From: Myroides oncorhynchi
GTDB taxonomy: Bacteria; Bacteroidota; Bacteroidia; Flavobacteriales; Flavobacteriaceae
Assembly: GCF_020905415.1 (NCBI RefSeq)
Contig: NZ_JAJJMP010000001.1
Location: forward strand, 2,739,501-2,803,500
Direction: 5' to 3'
Length of the DNA: 64,000 nucleotides
The translations under genes were made by a program, and so were the position numbers. Position 1 is the first letter of the stretch, and every line of letters begins with the position of its first letter. Below are positions 51,443 through 59,666 of this stretch, in pieces. Below the pieces are notes generated by a model, which saw only the letters and a list, made by a program, of their open reading frames with translations, searched no databases and had not been told where the DNA came from.

Positions 51443-53848
51443 TTAGTTTCTTAATGGTTTACCATTTTTCAACATATACTGAACTCTCTCTAGCGTTTTG
51501 CGTTCTCCACATAGTGATAAGAATGCTTCTCTCTCTAAGTCTAATAAGTACTGTTCTGTAACGAAAGTAGGTTCTGATAAATCTCCACCAGCCATTACAT
51601 ACGCTAATTTATTAGCGATCTTACGGTCGTGTTCAGAGATGTATTTACCAGCTAACATACTGTCTGTTCCTACTAAGAACATTCCTAATGCTTGACGACC
51701 AAGTACTTTGATGTCTTTTCTAAGAGCAGGTTGTGTATATCCAGCTTGTGCCATTACTAAAGCCTCTCTTTTTGCTTGTGCAATTTGTAAGTCTTTATTT
51801 ACGACAACTATATCTTTTCCTTTTTGTAATATATTTAAATCAAAAGCTTCTTGTGCAGATGTAGCTACTTTAGCCATACCGATTGTTAAGAAATGCTCTT
51901 GTAATGTATTTAATTCCACATCATTTTTGCGGTATAGGTCAGCAGCTCTCACAGTCATCTCTTTAGAACCACCACCACCAGGGATAAGTCCAACACCGAA
52001 TTCTACTAATCCGATATAAGTCTCAGCTGCAGCTACTACTTTATCAGCGTGTAAGCTTAATTCACATCCACCACCGAAAGTCATTCCATGAGGAGCAGCT
52101 ACTACTGGGATACCAGAGTAACGCATTTTCATCATTGTATCTTGGAACGTTTTAATCGCAATATTTAATTCATCCCAATCTTGCTCTGCAGCCATCATGA
52201 AGATCATCATTAAGTTAGCCCCTACAGAGAAGTTGCTACCTTGGTTACCTACTACTAATCCTTGGAAGTCTTTCTCAGCGATTTCAACAGCTTTATTTAA
52301 TCCTGCTAATACTCCACCACCGATTGTATTCATTTTAGAGTGAAACTCTAAGTTCACAATACCATCTCCTAAGTCAATTAAAGAAGCCTCGCTATTTCCC
52401 CATACTTTATTAGTTGCTCTAATATTGTCAAGGATAATGAAAGCATCCTGTCCAGGAATTGGTTCAAAAGCTTTTGTGTTTTGGTTGTAGTATAGTTTTT
52501 TACCGTTTTCTACTTTATAGAAACTCTTCGCTCCAGAAGCAGCAAGTTCTTTAACCCAATCAGCTACTGTATATCCTTCTTTCTCTATTAAAGCAATACC
52601 TTTGTCGATACCTACCAAATCCCACGTTTGGAATGGTCCGTATTTCCATGCATATCCTGTACGCATAGCATCATCGATAGGGAATAGGGTATCTGTAATT
52701 TCTGGAACACGTTGAGAAACATAAGCAAATAATGAAGCAAAGTGTTTTCTGATTAATTCACCAGCTTTTGTTTGATCTGCTAATAATAAAGCCAATTTAG
52801 CTTTCGTTCCACCAGCTTGTTTAGCTGTTTCTAGAACTGCTATTTTAGCGCGTTCTAGTGGGCGATATTCTAATTTTTCTAAGTCTAATGCATAGCGATT
52901 AGTCTTTCCTTCTTTGTCAATCTCTTTATAGTAGAATCCTTTTCTTGATTTATCACCTAAGAATTTGTTTTCTAATAAGAAGTTTAATGGTTTGCTGTCT
53001 TTTACTTGTTGGATCATTGCATCAGCAGGACAGTTTTGTTTTAGTCCATTAGTTACATTGATTGCTGTGTCAAGACCTACTAAATCTCCTAACTTAAATG
53101 TACCTGTTTTAGGACGACCTAAGATAGATCCGGTTAATGTATCAGCCTCTTCGATAGTTAATCCTATCTCTTGAGCTAATTGCATTACCATAGCCATAGA
53201 GTATACCCCTACACGGTTACCGATAAATCCTGGTGTATCTTTACATAATACAGGTGTTTTACCTAAGTATAGACTGCTGTATTTTTGGAAGAATTCAAGT
53301 ACCTCTGGAGCAGTTTGTGGTCCAGGAATAATCTCAAATAATTGTAAGTATCTCGGAGGGTTGAAGAAGTGCGTTCCACAGAAGTGTTTTTGGAAATCTT
53401 CTGAGCGACCTTCCACCATTAGTTTCATTGGAATACCTGATGTGTTCGAAGTAATCAATGAACCTGGTTTTCTATATTTTTCTATCTGTTCAAAGACAGA
53501 TTTTTTAATATCTAATCTTTCGATTACAACTTCGATTACCCAGTCGTAATCTTTTATTTTTACTAAATCATCTTCGATATTTCCAACTGCGATGCGTGAA
53601 GCAAAAGCTTGTGAATAGATAGGAGCAGGTTTAGATTTAAGTGCATTAGCTAAGTGAGTACTTGCTATTTTATTTCTAACGGCTTTACTTTCTAATGTAA
53701 GTCCTTTTTTTTCCTCTTCAGGAGTTAATTCTCTAGGTACAATGTCAAGAAGCAATACTTCTAGTCCAATATTAGCAAAATGACAAGCAATAGCTGATCC
53801 CATTACACCAGATCCTACTACTGCTACCTTTTTAATTATTCTTTTCAT
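51443..53848 (-). CDS. fadN: 3-hydroxyacyl-CoA dehydrogenase / enoyl-CoA hydratase fusion (FadN-type)
   Basis: An 801-residue bifunctional protein. The NAD-binding domain comes first (KVAVVGSGVMGSAIACHFA, residues 8-26, then HFFNPP and the 3HCDH C-terminal domains to about 400). The enoyl-CoA hydratase/crotonase domain comes second (about 470-680), with GSNFSVGANL and FGGGCELSLHADKV. Domain order is the reverse of E. coli FadB and the same as FadN of B. subtilis. Crotonase Glu residues are seen in GGCEL and EFGVGLIPGGGG. It carries out hydration and the second oxidation of the beta-oxidation cycle. It follows the MarR gene by 55 bases. Confidence 0.94.
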   Translation of the reverse strand: MKRIIKKVAVVGSGVMGSAIACHFANIGLEVLLLDIVPRELTPEEEKKGLTLESKAVRNKIASTHLANALKSKPAPIYSQAFASRIAVGNIEDDLVKIKDYDWVIEVVIERLDIKKSVFEQIEKYRKPGSLITSNTSGIPMKLMVEGRSEDFQKHFCGTHFFNPPRYLQLFEIIPGPQTAPEVLEFFQKYSSLYLGKTPVLCKDTPGFIGNRVGVYSMAMVMQLAQEIGLTIEEADTLTGSILGRPKTGTFKLGDLVGLDTAINVTNGLKQNCPADAMIQQVKDSKPLNFLLENKFLGDKSRKGFYYKEIDKEGKTNRYALDLEKLEYRPLERAKIAVLETAKQAGGTKAKLALLLADQTKAGELIRKHFASLFAYVSQRVPEITDTLFPIDDAMRTGYAWKYGPFQTWDLVGIDKGIALIEKEGYTVADWVKELAASGAKSFYKVENGKKLYYNQNTKAFEPIPGQDAFIILDNIRATNKVWGNSEASLIDLGDGIVNLEFHSKMNTIGGGVLAGLNKAVEIAEKDFQGLVVGNQGSNFSVGANLMMIFMMAAEQDWDELNIAIKTFQDTMMKMRYSGIPVVAAPHGMTFGGGCELSLHADKVVAAAETYIGLVEFGVGLIPGGGGSKEMTVRAADLYRKNDVELNTLQEHFLTIGMAKVATSAQEAFDLNILQKGKDIVVVNKDLQIAQAKREALVMAQAGYTQPALRKDIKVLGRQALGMFLVGTDSMLAGKYISEHDRKIANKLAYVMAGGDLSEPTFVTEQYLLDLEREAFLSLCGERKTLERVQYMLKNGKPLRN

Positions 53849-53903
53849 ATTTTATTGTTCTTTGGTTTTTAAATTATTGTAACACTTGGATAATATACGA
53901 CAA

Positions 53904-54341
53904 TTATTTGTCTTCAAAAATACCTTTGTCATTGATTAACTGATTGATAACTTCAGTTACTTCCATAAAGTGTTTGATTTTTTCTTCAGATATTTGTGCG
54001 TGTATTTTTTCATTAAATCGCTTTACTTTCGCTTTTGAAAGCTCTCTCTTTTCTAAACCAAGAGGAGTAAGTTTAATGATTACACCACGACCATCATTTG
54101 GATTCTTCTCACGCGTGATTAATTTATTTTCTTCTAATTTTTTCAGTGTGCGTGTAAGACTAGTTGCTTCCATCCCCATATTAGGTCCTAATAGAGTAGA
54201 GGGAGTTCCTTCTTTATCTATACTTAAAAGTGCAAATGCAAGAGACATCGTAGCATCATATTTAGACGCTTCTTCATTGTACATTCTAGCCACTGCTTGC
54301 CATGTTGCTCTTAATACGTAGTCGATTGTTGTGTTTTTCAT
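53904..54341 (-). CDS. MarR family regulator of the beta-oxidation operon
   Basis: A 145-residue MarR-type winged-helix protein: LAFALLSIDKEGTPSTLLGPNMGMEATSLTRTLKKLEENKLITREKNPNDGRGVIIKLTPLG covers the recognition helix and the wing (about 30-95). It lies first in the minus-strand operon, before the FadN, FadA and FadE genes, and an inverted repeat overlaps its own promoter. I infer it represses the operon and is released by an acyl-CoA or fatty acid, as other MarR/FadR-like regulators are. The ligand is not shown by sequence. Confidence 0.88.
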   Translation of the reverse strand: MKNTTIDYVLRATWQAVARMYNEEASKYDATMSLAFALLSIDKEGTPSTLLGPNMGMEATSLTRTLKKLEENKLITREKNPNDGRGVIIKLTPLGLEKRELSKAKVKRFNEKIHAQISEEKIKHFMEVTEVINQLINDKGIFEDK

Positions 54342-54357
54342 ATTGTATTGAATAATT

Positions 54358-54396
54358 CAAATATAAAAAAAAATAGTATGCTTGCATACTATTTTT
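54358..54396 (-). promoter_or_regulatory. MarR promoter with overlapping palindromic operator
   Basis: The minus strand reads TATATTTG at 54365-54358, a -7 element 16 bases before the start codon. AATAGTATGC-TT-GCATACTATT (54373-54394), a perfect 10+2+10 inverted repeat, sits where the -33 element should be. A regulator bound there would block the promoter. The same hairpin could also end the acyl-CoA ligase transcript. Confidence 0.65.
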
Positions 54397-54430
54397 GAAA
54401 TATTTATTCGTTAAGTGTAATTTTTTTTAA

Positions 54431-56206
54431 TTAACCTCTATAGATTTTGTCGTAAAGGTCTTGATGTTTAGCTAAGATAATACGTCTACGTAGTTTTAAA
54501 GTAGGGGTTAAGTGCTCGCTATCAATGCTCCAAACATCTGGAGTAAGTTCGAATTTCTTAACTTGTTCCCATTTACCAAATTTTTTGTTGATTTCTTCTA
54601 TCTCTGCTGATATACGCTCAATAACTTTAGGGTTTTTGACGATTTCTTCATTTGTAGTACCGATGTCATATCTCTTGCGACGAGCCCACTCTTTTACAAA
54701 GTCAAAATCAATTTGGATAAACGCTGCTGGCATTTTTTCTCCTTCACCGATTACCATTATTTGTTCGATAAAACGAGATTGTTTCATCATATTTTCGATC
54801 ATCTGCGGAGCTACATATTTACCTCCAGAAGTTTTAAACATTTCTTTTTTACGATCTGTAATATGTAAGAATCCGTCTTCGTCTATCTTACCGATATCTT
54901 CTGTATGGAAGTAACCATCTTTTATAACGCTATTTGTTTTTTCTTCGTCTTTAAAGTATCCCATCATCACGTTTGGAGCTTTGCACAGTATCTCGCCATC
55001 CTCTGCTATTTTTACCTCTACGTTATTTAAGGGACGCCCTACTGTTCCGAATCTCAATCCACCATTTCGAGCATCATTTACTGAGATGACAGGAGAAGTC
55101 TCTGTAAGACCATATCCTTCCATCACAGGGATACCTGCAGCATTAAACACTCTCGATAGGCGAGCTTGAAGAGGAGCACTACCCGAAACGATAATTTTCA
55201 TTTCTCCACCTAGTCCTTCTTGCCATTTGCTAAAGACTAGTTTTCTAGCGATGTTTAATTGGAAGTTATAGAATGCGCCTCTCTTATAAGGTTCATATTT
55301 AAATCCAAGTTCAAGTGCCCAGAAGAAAATACGCTTTTTAATTCCTGTTAAAGAAGAACCTTTAGCGAATATCTTATCGTATACTTTCTCTAATAGACGC
55401 GGTACTACAGTCATCACATTAGGATTAACTTCTTTTAAGTTATCTCCCATTTTATCGATAGACTCTGCATAGTAAATAGACGTTCCTGAGAATTGGTATA
55501 GATAGATAAGCATTCTTTCAAATACGTGACACAACGGTAGGAAACTAAGTGCTTTATAGTGATCTTCACGACCAAAAGGAACTCTATCCCAACTGCCGAT
55601 TACGTTTGATAGTATATTGTTATGAGACAACATTACTCCTTTAGGTCTACCTGTAGTACCTGAGGTATAGATTAGCGTAGCTAAGTGATCAGGTGTGATA
55701 GAATCTTTAATTCGATCTACTTCTGCTTGATTAGATTCGTCTTTTCCTAATTCAAGAATTTCATCAAAAGTTTTGCAACCTTCAATATGATCAAAAGAAC
55801 AGATACCTTTTAATTCAGGTAACTGATCTCTAACACTCATTAGTTTGTCATAGATTTCTTGATCAGAAACAACACAATACTTAGCCTCAGAATGACTCAG
55901 AATAAACTGATAGTCTTCTGCAGCGATAGTAGGGTAGATAGGCACGTTCTGAGCGCCAATTTGTAAAATACCAATATCTAAAAGGTTCCATTTAGTTTGG
56001 TTATTTGTTGAGATGACAGCTATTTTATCATTTGCTTCTATACCTAGACGTAGTAAGGCACGCGAAACCATATTAGCCTTGTCTATATATTCCTGTGAGG
56101 ATGTTTTTTCCCATATTCCATTTACCTTAGTAACTAGTGCCGCAGCTAGTGGAAAATGTTCATTCTGCAAATAGGGAATATCAAAAAGTCTTGTAGGATT
56201 TATCAT
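54431..56206 (-). CDS. fadD: Long-chain acyl-CoA synthetase (AMP-forming)
   Basis: A 591-residue adenylate-forming ligase. The P-loop-like motif LIYTSGTTGRPKGVMLSHNN (about 176-195), VMEGYGLTETSPVISVN (about 377-393), the hinge ITDRKKEMFKTSGGKYVAPQMIE and the final LTPTLKLRRRIIL identify the long-chain fatty acid (FadD/FAA) group. It activates fatty acids to acyl-CoA for the downstream operon on the same strand. Only 89 bases separate it from the MarR gene, with a palindrome that is probably operator and may be terminator. Either one transcript or two co-controlled ones. Confidence 0.93.
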   Translation of the reverse strand: MINPTRLFDIPYLQNEHFPLAAALVTKVNGIWEKTSSQEYIDKANMVSRALLRLGIEANDKIAVISTNNQTKWNLLDIGILQIGAQNVPIYPTIAAEDYQFILSHSEAKYCVVSDQEIYDKLMSVRDQLPELKGICSFDHIEGCKTFDEILELGKDESNQAEVDRIKDSITPDHLATLIYTSGTTGRPKGVMLSHNNILSNVIGSWDRVPFGREDHYKALSFLPLCHVFERMLIYLYQFSGTSIYYAESIDKMGDNLKEVNPNVMTVVPRLLEKVYDKIFAKGSSLTGIKKRIFFWALELGFKYEPYKRGAFYNFQLNIARKLVFSKWQEGLGGEMKIIVSGSAPLQARLSRVFNAAGIPVMEGYGLTETSPVISVNDARNGGLRFGTVGRPLNNVEVKIAEDGEILCKAPNVMMGYFKDEEKTNSVIKDGYFHTEDIGKIDEDGFLHITDRKKEMFKTSGGKYVAPQMIENMMKQSRFIEQIMVIGEGEKMPAAFIQIDFDFVKEWARRKRYDIGTTNEEIVKNPKVIERISAEIEEINKKFGKWEQVKKFELTPDVWSIDSEHLTPTLKLRRRIILAKHQDLYDKIYRG

Positions 56207-56842
56207 GTTATCATTAATTAGCTAAACGCAAAGTACGAAAAAAATATAAGATTTTCTCTATTTAATGTATACTTGACAAGTTTTAAATATTTTGATTGCT
56301 ATTCTTGTAGTTGATTTTCTTCTAAATTACATTATTCGTTATTCTAGTAAAATGAGGTTAAATTAGGTGTCTTGTTTTTAAGGTACTGATATTCAGATGC
56401 TGTTGTTTTTATTTGAAATATGAAGTGTATCGAAGTTTCTATATGATATATCGGATAATTCGGGAAATTTAATTTTAAGAATAATTACTTTTAGGTAGAT
56501 AAAGTAAGCTTTATTACTGTTTAGATGGTGGGGTTATCTTAATATTTAAAATAGAATTTATTTTATCCAATATCTTTCATTTATACTATATTTTAATTTA
56601 TAACTTAGTTATTCAAAATGCCTAGGCTGTCTTATTAATTTGTGATTTGATTGTTTTAAAATTTTGACCTAGTAGGTTAGTTTGTATAATGTTATTGTGT
56701 TGATAGTTAAAGCTTTGTGGGTATGAGTGTTAAAAGTCAACTATTTTTATAACATCCTATATTTAGCTATAAATTATTGTCTGATTTACTGATTCATTAA
56801 TGTTAAGAGTTGGCTATAGCATGTTTGTATCTAATTTACCTA

Positions 56843-56929
56843 CACCTAGAATCAGCATTTGCTATATACTACAAAGTTATTCTACTTCATAATTCTTATC
56901 GTTTATATGTCTATTTCTTATTCTAAGTA
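56843..56929 (+). repeat. MITE-like repeat, internally deleted copy
   Basis: Both ends are recognisable (CACCTAGAATCAGC at the left, CTTATTCTAAGTA at the right) with TACTACAAAG, TTCTACTTCATA and ATCGTTTATATGTCTAT inside. About 70 bases of the middle are missing compared with the copy at 59138-59293. Confidence 0.65.
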
Positions 56930-57052
56930 AAATAGTGAGCAATAAGTCTAAAAAAACTTTGTTTTGACTAGGATAAATTATCGAAAGTAGATAATTATGC
57001 TAATGGAATGTAAAATGCTTTGTCTAGTTCTGTAATTCAAAATAGAAATGAT

Positions 57053-57060
57053 TAAGTTTG
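57053..57060 (+). promoter_or_regulatory. -7 element before the first LTA-synthase-type gene
   Basis: TAAGTTTG matches TAnnTTTG, 22 bases before the start codon. No clear -33 element. Confidence 0.45.
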
Positions 57061-57082
57061 TGTTTCTAAAAAATAAATACTT

Positions 57083-59008
57083 ATGATTTCTAATCGATAT
57101 CGATTAAATGAGGTGTTAGTGATAGGATATAGATTATTCTTAGCCTTTTTCTTTTACTTCATCGCACGTACCTTATTTTATTTCTACAATAGTGATTTAT
57201 TACATGTAGATTCTTTTGGTCAGTTTATGGAGTTGGCCTACCACGGAATTACATTTGATAGAATGGCGATTTTTTATGTCAATCTTCTGTTTATATTACT
57301 ATCTATAGTGCCCTTGTTTATCAATACAAAAAAAGGATATCAGAAGGTGGTGTTCTATGTGTATATTATACCAAACTTGATTGCGTATTCTACTAACTTT
57401 ATTGATCTAATTTACTATAGATTTATCTATTCTCGTACTACTATAGCTGTTTTCGATAGTTTAGAACACGAATCAAATAAAGGCAAGTTGTTTTTTAATT
57501 TCTTGACTAGTTATTGGCATGTATTCTTGATTTGTATCGCACTATGTATAGCATGGGTATATCTATATAAGAAAGTGAAGTTCACTAGATATTTAAAAGT
57601 AGAAGCTAAAGGTGCTTATTGGATATCAAGTGTTATTATTTTTATTTTGACTGGAGTAGGGGTGTTAGCAGGAGTTCGAGGAGATCTTAAGAAATCAACT
57701 CGTCCTCTAAATATTATAGATGCTAATAGATATGTGCAGAAGCCAGAGCATGCTGATGTTATCTTAAATACTCCATTTGCTATCATACGTACACTAGGTA
57801 CTAGTAGCTTTAAGAAAGTAGACTATATGGATAAGGCTACACTTAATAAGTATGTGAGTAGTGTGAAACAGTACAATACAAATGAACCGAGTACGCCTAA
57901 TATCGTGTTATTTATCACAGAAAGTTACGGACGTGAGTATATTGGGGCTTTTAATAAGGATATGAATATTAAAGATTATAAGAGTTATACTCCATTTTTA
58001 GATTCATTATCACAGCACAGTTTGATATTTCCTAATGCCTTTGCTAATGGGTATAAATCTATACATGGTGTATCATCAGTGATAGCAGGTATTCCTTCGT
58101 TTAAGGATGCTTTTACATCATCGCCTTATCCTAAACAGAAGATAGAGTCGTTAGTCTCTACTTTAAAGTCTAAGGGATATGATACTTCATTTTTCCATGG
58201 TGCACCTAACGGTTCTATGGGATTCTTAGGATTTGGTAATATACTTGGATATGATCATTATTATGGTAAAACAGAGTATAATAATGATGATGATTTCGAT
58301 GGTACTTGGGGGATATGGGATGAGCCATTCTTCCAGTTTATGAAACAAACCTTAAGTGAGAAAAAAGGACCATTCTTCGCTACATTATTTAGCGTATCAT
58401 CACATGAGCCATTTAATATTCCGGCTAAGTATGAAGGTAAGTTTCCAAAAGGAAATCAACAAATACACAAGACTGTAGGGTATACAGATTATGCATTTAA
58501 AAAGTTCTTCGAAGAGAGTAGTAAAGAACCATGGTTTAAGAATACAATTTTTATTATTACCGCAGATCACACTAATCAGTCTGACTATGATGAATATAAA
58601 GAGCTAGTGAATCGCGCAGCTGTACCTATTCTTATTTATACTCCGGATGAGAGATTAAAAGGAGTGGATAAGAGATTAGCCCAACAAATAGATATCTACC
58701 CAACCGTACTAGACTTAATAGGATATGATAAACCTTTTAGAAGTTGGGGAAGAAGTTTAGTCAATGATACTATAACTAAGCCTTACACGATAAACTACGG
58801 AGTGAATGAATACATCTATCAAGAAGGGAATTATATCGCAAGATTTAATGGAAGAGAGATAACTGGATTCTATGATATCAATGACAAAGGGATGAATACT
58901 AATTTAATTAGTAAAAAGAATCAAGAAATGGAATTGTTAGAGAAAAAATGTAAAGCATTTATACAAGATTATTTCTCTCGAATTATAGATAAGCGATTAG
59001 ATAAATAA
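57083..59008 (+). CDS. LTA-synthase-type sulfatase-fold membrane enzyme, copy 1
   Basis: Five N-terminal membrane helices (about residues 12-35, 61-80, 88-112, 143-162 and 180-197) and a periplasmic sulfatase-fold domain (about 265-600). Metal and catalytic positions: E280 in FITESYGREY, the nucleophile position S326 in NGYKSIHGVSS, H441-E442, and D495-H496 in ITADHTN. In Gram-positive LtaS the nucleophile is Thr; here the aligned residue is Ser. The family moves phosphoglycerol or phosphoethanolamine to glycans or lipids. LTA itself does not exist in this phylum, so the acceptor is unknown. A close paralog follows 658 bases downstream. Confidence 0.85.
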   Translation: MISNRYRLNEVLVIGYRLFLAFFFYFIARTLFYFYNSDLLHVDSFGQFMELAYHGITFDRMAIFYVNLLFILLSIVPLFINTKKGYQKVVFYVYIIPNLIAYSTNFIDLIYYRFIYSRTTIAVFDSLEHESNKGKLFFNFLTSYWHVFLICIALCIAWVYLYKKVKFTRYLKVEAKGAYWISSVIIFILTGVGVLAGVRGDLKKSTRPLNIIDANRYVQKPEHADVILNTPFAIIRTLGTSSFKKVDYMDKATLNKYVSSVKQYNTNEPSTPNIVLFITESYGREYIGAFNKDMNIKDYKSYTPFLDSLSQHSLIFPNAFANGYKSIHGVSSVIAGIPSFKDAFTSSPYPKQKIESLVSTLKSKGYDTSFFHGAPNGSMGFLGFGNILGYDHYYGKTEYNNDDDFDGTWGIWDEPFFQFMKQTLSEKKGPFFATLFSVSSHEPFNIPAKYEGKFPKGNQQIHKTVGYTDYAFKKFFEESSKEPWFKNTIFIITADHTNQSDYDEYKELVNRAAVPILIYTPDERLKGVDKRLAQQIDIYPTVLDLIGYDKPFRSWGRSLVNDTITKPYTINYGVNEYIYQEGNYIARFNGREITGFYDINDKGMNTNLISKKNQEMELLEKKCKAFIQDYFSRIIDKRLDK

Positions 59009-59042
59009 AAGGCAATGCAATTGTCTATAAATACTTAATAAT

Positions 59043-59080
59043 AACAAAGAGGGTGTCCTGTAAGGTCACCCTCTTTGTTT
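59043..59080 (+). terminator. Terminator of LTA-synthase-type copy 1
   Basis: ACAAAGAGGGTG/CACCCTCTTTGT stem with an 11-base loop and T-rich end, 37 bases after the stop. Confidence 0.88.
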
Positions 59081-59111
59081 TAGGTAATTGGTCTAGATGG
59101 TTGTTCTTTTA

Positions 59112-59136
59112 ATATGTCTATCACTTATTTGGGGTT
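59112..59136 (+). repeat. Repeat end directly before the full copy
   Basis: These 25 bases (ATATGTCTATCACTTATTTG and GGGTT) match the last 25 bases of the copy that follows (59269-59293) with two differences. So the full copy is flanked by, or fused to, another element's right end in the same direction. Confidence 0.65.
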
Positions 59137-59137
59137 A

Positions 59138-59293
59138 AACCCAGAATCAGCGTTAGCCAAATACTACAAAGCAATTCTACTTCATAGCTATTTTATTAGC
59201 TCTAAAACCATACTACAGTATGCTTGTATCGTTCATTCAGACCTATCTTGTATAATTACTTTTCGTTTATATGTCTATCACTTATTCTGGGTT
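59138..59293 (+). repeat. MITE-like repeat, full-length copy
   Basis: 156 bases with terminal inverted repeats AACCCAGAATCAG and CTTATTCTGGGTT (12 of 13 positions complementary; only the second-innermost pair differs). The inside holds TACTACAAAGCAATTCTACT, a decayed central palindrome around CCATACTACAGTATGC, and TATAATTACTTTTCGTTTAT. A 66-codon open frame crosses it but has no credible protein. This is the best-preserved copy in the window. Confidence 0.85.
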
Positions 59294-59625
59294 AAAATGA
59301 CATTGTATTGCTAATGCAGCTCTTTTTTATGAGTTAGGGTTCATATAAATGGTGTTTGTTGGTTTTTAAACGAGTTATACCTTGTATTTAAGAAAAACGA
59401 TACTCAAGGGCTTACATCACAACATGTGAATACGCTTTGGTTTTCGCGGTATTTTGATAAAAAAGGTTGTTGATATTTGTTTTTTTATTGTTGACATGAG
59501 AACCTTGTCTTAATTTAAGTAAAAAAACGAAATGTTGGTGATTTTGTTTTTTGTGAAAATTGTATTAAAAAAAAATGGAAGTATTAAACTTGTTGTAGGT
59601 TAACTCTTTAGAGTTGTTTTTTGGC

Positions 59626-59633
59626 TATTTTTG
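59626..59633 (+). promoter_or_regulatory. -7 element before the second LTA-synthase-type gene
   Basis: TATTTTTG matches TAnnTTTG, 33 bases before the start codon. Confidence 0.5.
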
Positions 59634-59666
59634 GCTACCTTATTTTAAATAAAACCAAATAACCTA

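Larger units (their letters stand above)
56207..57082. other. 876-base gap: shortened repeat copy, no gene
   Basis: Very AT-rich. It contains ACTTGACAAGT (56271-56281, 5+1+5 palindrome) near the acyl-CoA ligase start, a shortened repeat copy at 56843-56929, and a -7 element TAAGTTTG at 57053-57060. I found no coding frame with support on either strand. Confidence 0.6.
59009..59666. other. 658-base gap between the two LTA-synthase-type genes
   Basis: Holds the terminator of copy 1, a repeat end at 59112-59136, a full repeat at 59138-59293 and, at 59626-59633, a -7 element TATTTTTG for copy 2. The part from 59300 to 59620 shows nothing I can name. Confidence 0.65.

Noticed and set aside
59114..59314. 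66-codon frame across the repeat element
   Set aside because: The other copies of the repeat break the frame, so it is not conserved as a protein.
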